The notes beneath the pieces were generated by a model. It saw only the letters and a program-made list of their open reading frames with translations, did no database searches and was not told where the DNA came from. From Polaromonas sp. (GTDB lineage: Bacteria; Pseudomonadota; Gammaproteobacteria; Burkholderiales; Burkholderiaceae_C): a DNA stretch of 10,678 nucleotides. A program made the translations under genes and the position numbers. Shown piece after piece: positions 7,148-10,678 of this stretch. The stretch is taken from assembly GCA_028292345.1 (NCBI GenBank), contig JAQGMN010000207.1:1-10678 (forward strand), given 5' to 3'. Position 1 is the stretch's first letter. Each line of letters starts with the position of its first letter.

Positions 7148-7186
7148 TTGACCGGGAAGCGGATCAAGACATATCGAATCTACAAT
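7148..7186 (+). promoter_or_regulatory. Possible promoter of the cysB-type gene
   Basis: TTGACC at 7148-7153 resembles a -35 element; at 18 bases it faces a poor TATCGA. A better -10, TACAAT, is at 7181-7186 but is too far from TTGACC and lacks its own -35, as is common for activator-dependent promoters. Transcription from TACAAT would start near 7193, about 59 bases before the ATG and within the dyad described next. Confidence 0.3.
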
Positions 7187-7205
7187 TTATTCTTTGGAGA
7201 AATAA
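7187..7205. promoter_or_regulatory. Possible LysR-type operator upstream of the cysB-type gene
   Basis: The dyad TTCT-TTGG-AGAA (7190-7201) is perfect and extends outward as TTA on the left and TAA on the right if one base (7202) is skipped. AT-rich interrupted dyads overlapping the regulator's own promoter are typical LysR-family autoregulatory sites. The assignment is inferred from position and symmetry only. Confidence 0.3.
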
Positions 7206-7251
7206 CAAGTGCATTTGATAATCGAACGGGTTATTTAGGAGACTTCTTGTT

Positions 7252-8241
7252 ATGAATTTTCAGCAACTGCGTTCGGTACGGGAGGCGGTGCGGTGCGGCT
7301 TCAATCTCACCGAAGTGGCCAACACGCTGCACACCTCGCAACCGGGCGTCAGCCGGCAGATCCGGGAACTGGAGGAGGAACTCGGCATTGAACTCTTCGT
7401 GCGCGCCGGCAAGCGGCTGACCGGCCTGACCGACCCGGGCCGCCACGTCCTGCCCATCATCGAGCACATCCTGCTCGGCAGCAGCAACCTGCGCCAGGCG
7501 GGGGCGGAATTCGCGTCCCAGCAAAGCGGCCTGCTGTCGATTGCCGCCACGCACTCGCAGGCGCGTTATGCCCTGCCCATGGCCGTGCAGGCCTTCCGGG
7601 CGCAGTTCCCCGACATCAAGCTGCACCTGCACCAGGGCTCGCCCGAGCAGGTGGCCGACATGCTGCTGTCCGGCGAGGCCGATGTGGGCATCGCCACCGA
7701 GGCGCTGGGCCGGTACGAGGAATTGATCGCGCTGCCCTGCTACCGCTGGACGCACTCGGTCATCGTGCCGCCGGGACATGCGCTGCTGGACGAGCCGCTG
7801 ACGCTGCAGCGGCTGGCAGGCTATCCGCTGATCACCTACGACACGGGATTCACCGGCCGCACCCGCATCGACGAGGCCTTCCAGGCGCAGCACCTCACGC
7901 CCGACATCACGCTCAATGCGATGGACGCCGACGTCATCAAGACCTATGTGGAGCTGGGCATGGGCGTGGGCATCGTGGCGTCGATCGCTTTCGAGGCCGA
8001 ACGCGACCTGACGCTGCGCGCGATCGATGCGGGCGATCTGTTCGGCATCAACCTGACCAAGCTGGCGGTGCGCCGCGGCAGCTACCTGCGCGGCTATGTG
8101 TACGCCTTCGTCGAGTCTTTCGCGCCCATGCTGACCCGCAGCGTCGTGGAACAAGCCCTGAGCGGCGCCCAGTCGCCCCTGGCGCTGGCGAAGCCTGCGG
8201 CATTGCCGGAACGCCTTGCCCTTGAGGGGCCGGGTCACTGA
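7252..8241 (+). CDS. CysB-family LysR-type transcriptional regulator
   Basis: A 329-residue LysR-type regulator of the CysB/Cbl branch, which controls sulfur assimilation and sulfonate use. The winged helix-turn-helix is at the amino end (MNFQQLR, then TSQPGVSRQIRELEEELG at 28-45). The effector domain carries branch-specific strings: ATHSQARYALP at 99-109, LHQGSP at 126-131, ATEAL at 148-152, LPCYRW at 161-166, GFTGR at 199-203 and DADVIKTYVELGMGVGI at 225-241. Residue numbers align with CysB: the sulfate or acetylserine pocket keeps T100, Q103 and T149, while CysB T102 is S102 here. A good ribosome site, AGGAG, lies 10 bases before the ATG. It faces the ssu operon tail-to-tail, so it probably regulates that operon. 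Whether it is the genome's general CysB or a Cbl/SsuR-like specialist cannot be decided here, so no symbol is given. Confidence 0.94.
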   Translation: MNFQQLRSVREAVRCGFNLTEVANTLHTSQPGVSRQIRELEEELGIELFVRAGKRLTGLTDPGRHVLPIIEHILLGSSNLRQAGAEFASQQSGLLSIAATHSQARYALPMAVQAFRAQFPDIKLHLHQGSPEQVADMLLSGEADVGIATEALGRYEELIALPCYRWTHSVIVPPGHALLDEPLTLQRLAGYPLITYDTGFTGRTRIDEAFQAQHLTPDITLNAMDADVIKTYVELGMGVGIVASIAFEAERDLTLRAIDAGDLFGINLTKLAVRRGSYLRGYVYAFVESFAPMLTRSVVEQALSGAQSPLALAKPAALPERLALEGPGH

Positions 8242-8258
8242 GTCGTCGATGAAGAAGT

Positions 8259-8288
8259 GCCCTGTGCGGGCATTGGATCGCACAGGGC
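8259..8288. terminator. Probable bidirectional terminator between the regulator and ssuF
   Basis: A perfect 10-base inverted repeat, GCCCTGTGCG (8259-8268) and CGCACAGGGC (8279-8288), with a 10-base loop, lies between two convergent genes, 17 bases past the regulator stop and 25 bases past the ssuF stop. The stem is GC-rich. There is no true U-run; on the minus strand only ACTTCTTC follows. Position argues for a shared terminator. Confidence 0.65.
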
Positions 8289-8313
8289 GGAGGTCAACGC
8301 GGCGCAATCGTCT

Positions 8314-8538
8314 TCACAGCTTGGCAATCGACACTTCGGTGGACTTGACCAGCGCCACCACCTCGCTGCCGATGGCCAGTTCAAGCTGGTCGACCGAGCG
8401 CGTGGTGATCACCGAGGTGACCATGCCCCACGGCGTTTCGACATCGATCTCGGACACGACATCGCCGCGAATGATTTCCTTGACCTTGCCGCGGAACTGA
8501 TTGCGGACGTTGATGGCTTGAATGGCTTGGGTGGGCAT
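8314..8538 (-). CDS. ssuF: TOBE/Mop-domain molybdopterin-binding-like protein
   Basis: A 74-residue protein consisting of a single TOBE/Mop domain. The stretch INVRNQFRGKVKEIIRGDVVSEIDVET (about 9-35) and the following TSVITTRSVDQLELAIGSEVVALVKSTEVSIAKL match the Mop pattern (RNQ-x-x-G-x-V, an ITxxS segment, then VxALxKSTEV). Such small domains oligomerise and bind oxyanions such as molybdate in other proteins. A protein of this type, SsuF, is the last gene of the ssuEADCBF operon described in Pseudomonas putida, where it was linked to organosulfur growth. Position after ssuB supports that name. The ATG at 8538 has AGGAG upstream with 7 bases between. A 108-base gap containing a hairpin repeat separates it from ssuB, so expression may be reduced or partly independent. 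Its biochemical role in sulfonate use is unknown; tungstate or molybdate binding is only inferred from the fold. Confidence 0.85.
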   Translation of the reverse strand: MPTQAIQAINVRNQFRGKVKEIIRGDVVSEIDVETPWGMVTSVITTRSVDQLELAIGSEVVALVKSTEVSIAKL

Positions 8539-8586
8539 GAAGTTCTCCTGGAACGGTTAAAAAATAAAGGCGATACGATTTATGTT

Positions 8587-8630
8587 GCTATGTAATTAGT
8601 AGCTGTTTGCGCCCGTCGCTATTGCGCAAA
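8587..8630 (+). repeat. Short dispersed intergenic motif with hairpin, copy 2
   Basis: The first part, GCTATGTAATTAG then TAGCTGTT (8587-8607), matches copy 1 at 3123-3143 in 17 of 21 positions. It runs into a perfect 7-base inverted repeat, TTTGCGC (8606-8612) and GCGCAAA (8624-8630), with an 11-base loop. The element lies between ssuB and ssuF and may be a mobile-type small repeat or an mRNA processing hairpin. No U-run follows on the ssu strand, so it is not a plain terminator. Confidence 0.45.
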
Positions 8631-8646
8631 AGGCATGTTTCACTCA

Positions 8647-9459
8647 TCAAACTGCCCAGCGCAGGCCATGCGCGGGCGTGGCGGGCCAGACCGGCTCGCG
8701 GCCGGGCGTTTCGTCGGCGGGCTGCTGCAGCACGCGGTCCAGAATCCTTTTTTCGATCACGCCGAACAGCGGGTCGCTGCGCTGGCGCGGACGCGGCAAG
8801 GGAATGCGCTCGTCCAGCGCGATGCGGCCGTCCTCGATCAGGATCACCCGGTCGGCCAGCGCTACGGCCTCCTGCACATCGTGCGTGACCAGCAGCGCGG
8901 TAAAACCGTTGCGCTGCCACAGGCCCTCGATCAGCTGGTGCATCTCGATTCGGGTCAGGGCGTCGAGCGCGCCCAGCGGCTCGTCGAGCAGCAGCAGGCG
9001 CGGGTTGTGCACCAGCGCCCGGGCCAGCGACACGCGCTGGCGCTGCCCGCCCGACAGCCGCGCCGGCCAGTCATTCAGGCGGTCGCCCAGTCCGACCTGC
9101 GCCAGCACATCGGCCGCCGCAGAATGCCCGCTTGCCGGCAGGCCCAGCGCCACGTTGTCGATCACCCGGCGCCACGGCAGCAGGCGCGAATCCTGGAACA
9201 TGACGCGGATGTCGTCCCTCAGGCCGCTGACCGGCTGCGCGTCGAGCGCGATCACGCCCTGCGTTGAAGGTTCCAGCCCGGCCACCAGGCGCAGCAAGGT
9301 GCTTTTGCCGCAGCCGCTGCGGCCGACGATGGCGACGAATTCGCCGGGCTCGATGTTGAGTTCGGCTTTGCGCAGCACCTCGCGCTGGCCGTACTGCTTG
9401 GACAGGCCGCGAATCTCCAGCCGATCGCCGCGGAGGGCAGAAGGTTTAGAAACAGTCAT
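8647..9459 (-). CDS. ssuB: Aliphatic sulfonate ABC transporter, ATP-binding protein
   Basis: The 270-residue ATPase drives import of alkanesulfonates through the SsuC permease. Motifs in order: Walker A GRSGCGKST at 46-54, Q-loop glutamine at 89 (MFQDSRLLPW, a string typical of sulfonate, nitrate and taurine importers), signature LSGGQRQRVSLARAL at 135-149, Walker B LLLLDEP at 155-161, D-loop GALDALTR, and switch histidine H193 in VTHDVQEA. The ATPase core is complete, and about 50 further residues follow, including a proline- and arginine-rich stretch (LPRPRQR). The ATG at 9459 has AAGGAG 7 bases upstream, and this element overlaps the stop codon of ssuC, so the two are tightly coupled (9-base gap). 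SsuB is distinguished from TauB mainly by the ssuD neighbour. The partner periplasmic binding protein SsuA must lie outside the window. Confidence 0.95.
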   Translation of the reverse strand: MTVSKPSALRGDRLEIRGLSKQYGQREVLRKAELNIEPGEFVAIVGRSGCGKSTLLRLVAGLEPSTQGVIALDAQPVSGLRDDIRVMFQDSRLLPWRRVIDNVALGLPASGHSAAADVLAQVGLGDRLNDWPARLSGGQRQRVSLARALVHNPRLLLLDEPLGALDALTRIEMHQLIEGLWQRNGFTALLVTHDVQEAVALADRVILIEDGRIALDERIPLPRPRQRSDPLFGVIEKRILDRVLQQPADETPGREPVWPATPAHGLRWAV

Positions 9460-9468
9460 GGGTTCTCC

Positions 9469-10365
9469 TTAAACGCCGGTGCTCTGGTAGCCCGGATGCC
9501 AGCGCAGCCAGTAGCGCTCCAGCCCCTTGGCGAACATGTCGGCCAGCTTGCCGAGCAAGGCGTAGAGCAGGATGCCCACCAGCACGATGTCGGTCTGCAA
9601 GAATTCGCGGGCGTTCATCGTCAGGTAGCCGATGCCGGCCTGCGCCGAGATGGTCTCCGCCACGATCAGGATCACCCACATCAGCCCCAGCGAAAACCGC
9701 AGGCCCACCAGGATGGACGACAGCGCGCCGGGCAAAATCACCTCGCGGTACAGCTGCCAGCGCGTGAGGCCGTAGCTGCGGCCCATCTCGATCAGCCCCG
9801 GATCGACATTGCGGATGCCGTGAAAGGTGTTGAGGTAGATCGGAAAAAACACCGACACCGCGATCAGGAACAGCTTGGCGGTCTCGTCGATGCCGAACCA
9901 CAGGATCACCAGCGGAATCAAGGCCAGCGCCGGGATGTTGCGCACCATCTGGAGCGTCGAGTCGAACAGCGTCTCGAAAAACTTCACCGAGCCGGTCAGC
10001 AGGCCCATCGCCAGCCCCAGGCCGCCGCCGATGGCCAGACCCGACAGCGCGCGCCCGGCGCTGACCTTCACATGCGTCCACAGCTCGCCCGATTCGGCCA
10101 GTGCCCAGGCCGCCTTGATGACGTCCGAGGGCGCGGGCAGCACGCGGGTGGAGAGCCAGCCCATCGACGCCGCCACCTGCCACAGGGCGATCAGCCCGAC
10201 CGGCACCAGCCACGGCAGCGCCCGCTGGCTGATGTCGCGCCAGATCGCGCCACCGGCCAGGCGCGGCAGGCGCAGGCCAGCGAACAGCGTTAAAAAGCCC
10301 AGCCCCGGCGCTTCGATCACGTCGGGCATGGGCGTGACCTGGAGTTCACGCGTAGGTTGTGTCAT
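9469..10365 (-). CDS. ssuC: Aliphatic sulfonate ABC transporter, permease protein
   Basis: A 298-residue inner-membrane permease of the binding-protein-dependent transport family, forming the channel of the alkanesulfonate importer. Hydrophobic segments are visible near 50-70, 106-126, 145-158, 164-180, 212-235 and 259-272, giving about six membrane helices. The cytoplasmic EAA loop that docks the ATPase fits the family pattern: E193-M-G, then G199, then V209-I-LP at 211-212. The amino end has a cytosolic extension of roughly 45 residues. The start is set at the ATG read from 10365, where AAGGAG lies 6 bases upstream; a TTG one codon earlier would leave only 3 bases and is less likely. It sits 22 bases after the ssuD stop and directly before ssuB, in the same order as E. 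coli ssuEADCB. Confidence 0.95.
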   Translation of the reverse strand: MTQPTRELQVTPMPDVIEAPGLGFLTLFAGLRLPRLAGGAIWRDISQRALPWLVPVGLIALWQVAASMGWLSTRVLPAPSDVIKAAWALAESGELWTHVKVSAGRALSGLAIGGGLGLAMGLLTGSVKFFETLFDSTLQMVRNIPALALIPLVILWFGIDETAKLFLIAVSVFFPIYLNTFHGIRNVDPGLIEMGRSYGLTRWQLYREVILPGALSSILVGLRFSLGLMWVILIVAETISAQAGIGYLTMNAREFLQTDIVLVGILLYALLGKLADMFAKGLERYWLRWHPGYQSTGV

Positions 10366-10387
10366 CAATCGCTCCTTGGAATGCGCT

Positions 10388-10678
10388 TCAGCTTTGCGAA
10401 ACGCGCGGCTGATAATGGTTGGCCACGACCTCGCCGAACGGCCCGGTCAGCCCGCTGCCCGGCAGCTTGTGGCGCATCTCGAGCGGCAACAGCGGAAACA
10501 CCAGTTCGGCAAAGCGGTAGGCTTCCTCCAGGTGCGGATAGCCCGAGAAGACAAAGGTGTCGATACCGAGCGCGGCGTATTCCTCGATGCGGGCGGCCAC
10601 CGTCTGGGCGTCGCCCACCAAGGCCGTTCCGGCACCGCCGCGCACCAGGCCCACGCCGGCCCACAGGTTGGGGCTGAT
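10388..10678 (-). CDS. ssuD: FMNH2-dependent alkanesulfonate monooxygenase, C-terminal part (runs off the window)
   Basis: SsuD uses FMNH2 and oxygen to split alkanesulfonates into an aldehyde and sulfite, freeing sulfur for cysteine synthesis. The last 96 residues are present. ISPNLWAGVGLVRGGAGTAL opens the fragment, followed by VGDAQTVAARIEEYAALGID and FSGYPHLEEAYRFAELVFPLL; these strings agree almost residue for residue with E. coli SsuD from memory. The VRGG arginine probably belongs to the mobile loop over the active site. The carboxyl end, FGEVVANHYQPRVSQS, also resembles the E. coli end. The gene continues past the right edge, where the amino-terminal barrel and probably ssuA or ssuE lie. 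The downstream gap to ssuC is 22 bases. Confidence 0.96.
   Translation of the reverse strand: MSPNLWAGVGLVRGGAGTALVGDAQTVAARIEEYAALGIDTFVFSGYPHLEEAYRFAELVFPLLPLEMRHKLPGSGLTGPFGEVVANHYQPRVSQS

Noticed and set aside
1..10678. Search for CRISPR arrays, tRNA or rRNA genes, insertion sequences, phage or toxin-antitoxin genes
   Set aside because: No regular spaced repeats, no cloverleaf-like sequence, and no transposase, integrase or toxin-like proteins were recognised by eye.

Overview
The window is GC-rich bacterial chromosome that reads as a beta-proteobacterium of the Burkholderiales, probably Comamonadaceae and possibly Polaromonas-like. This rests on the gene order, the style of the proteins and two short intergenic repeats that resemble ones I recall from that family; no database was consulted. 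Coding is dense. No tRNA, rRNA, CRISPR array, insertion sequence or prophage is visible, and no stretch longer than about 255 bases lacks a gene.

Layout. (1) Positions 1-2122, minus strand: a serine/threonine protein kinase, a PP2C-type phosphatase and the first 40 codons of rph (RNase PH). Kinase and phosphatase overlap by 4 bases (ATGA), so they are translationally coupled. (2) Positions 2191-6380, plus strand, divergent from the kinase: yicC, gmk, rpoZ and spoT. A strong terminator with a TTCG tetraloop lies directly after rpoZ, so spoT probably has its own promoter or depends on read-through. (3) Position 6424-6996, minus strand: greB, convergent with spoT. (4) Positions 7252-10678: a CysB-family LysR regulator on the plus strand, convergent with an alkanesulfonate operon on the minus strand (ssuD partial, ssuC, ssuB, then a small TOBE/Mop protein, ssuF).

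How the genes fit together. The left two thirds is a nucleotide, RNA and stringent-response neighbourhood: RNase PH trims RNA 3' ends, YicC is an endoribonuclease, Gmk makes GDP, omega is the small RNA polymerase subunit that forms part of a ppGpp site in proteobacteria, SpoT makes and destroys (p)ppGpp, and GreB rescues backtracked polymerase. The kinase/phosphatase pair beside it has no known target. The right third scavenges sulfur: SsuC and SsuB import alkanesulfonates, SsuD releases sulfite from them, and the CysB-type protein very likely senses sulfur status and controls the operon.

Most of the window is recognisable core and sulfur metabolism. I found no convincing new system. The items most worth a second look are the kinase/phosphatase pair, the SsuF protein cut off from ssuB by a hairpin repeat, the near-leaderless greB start, and the dyads upstream of the CysB-type regulator.
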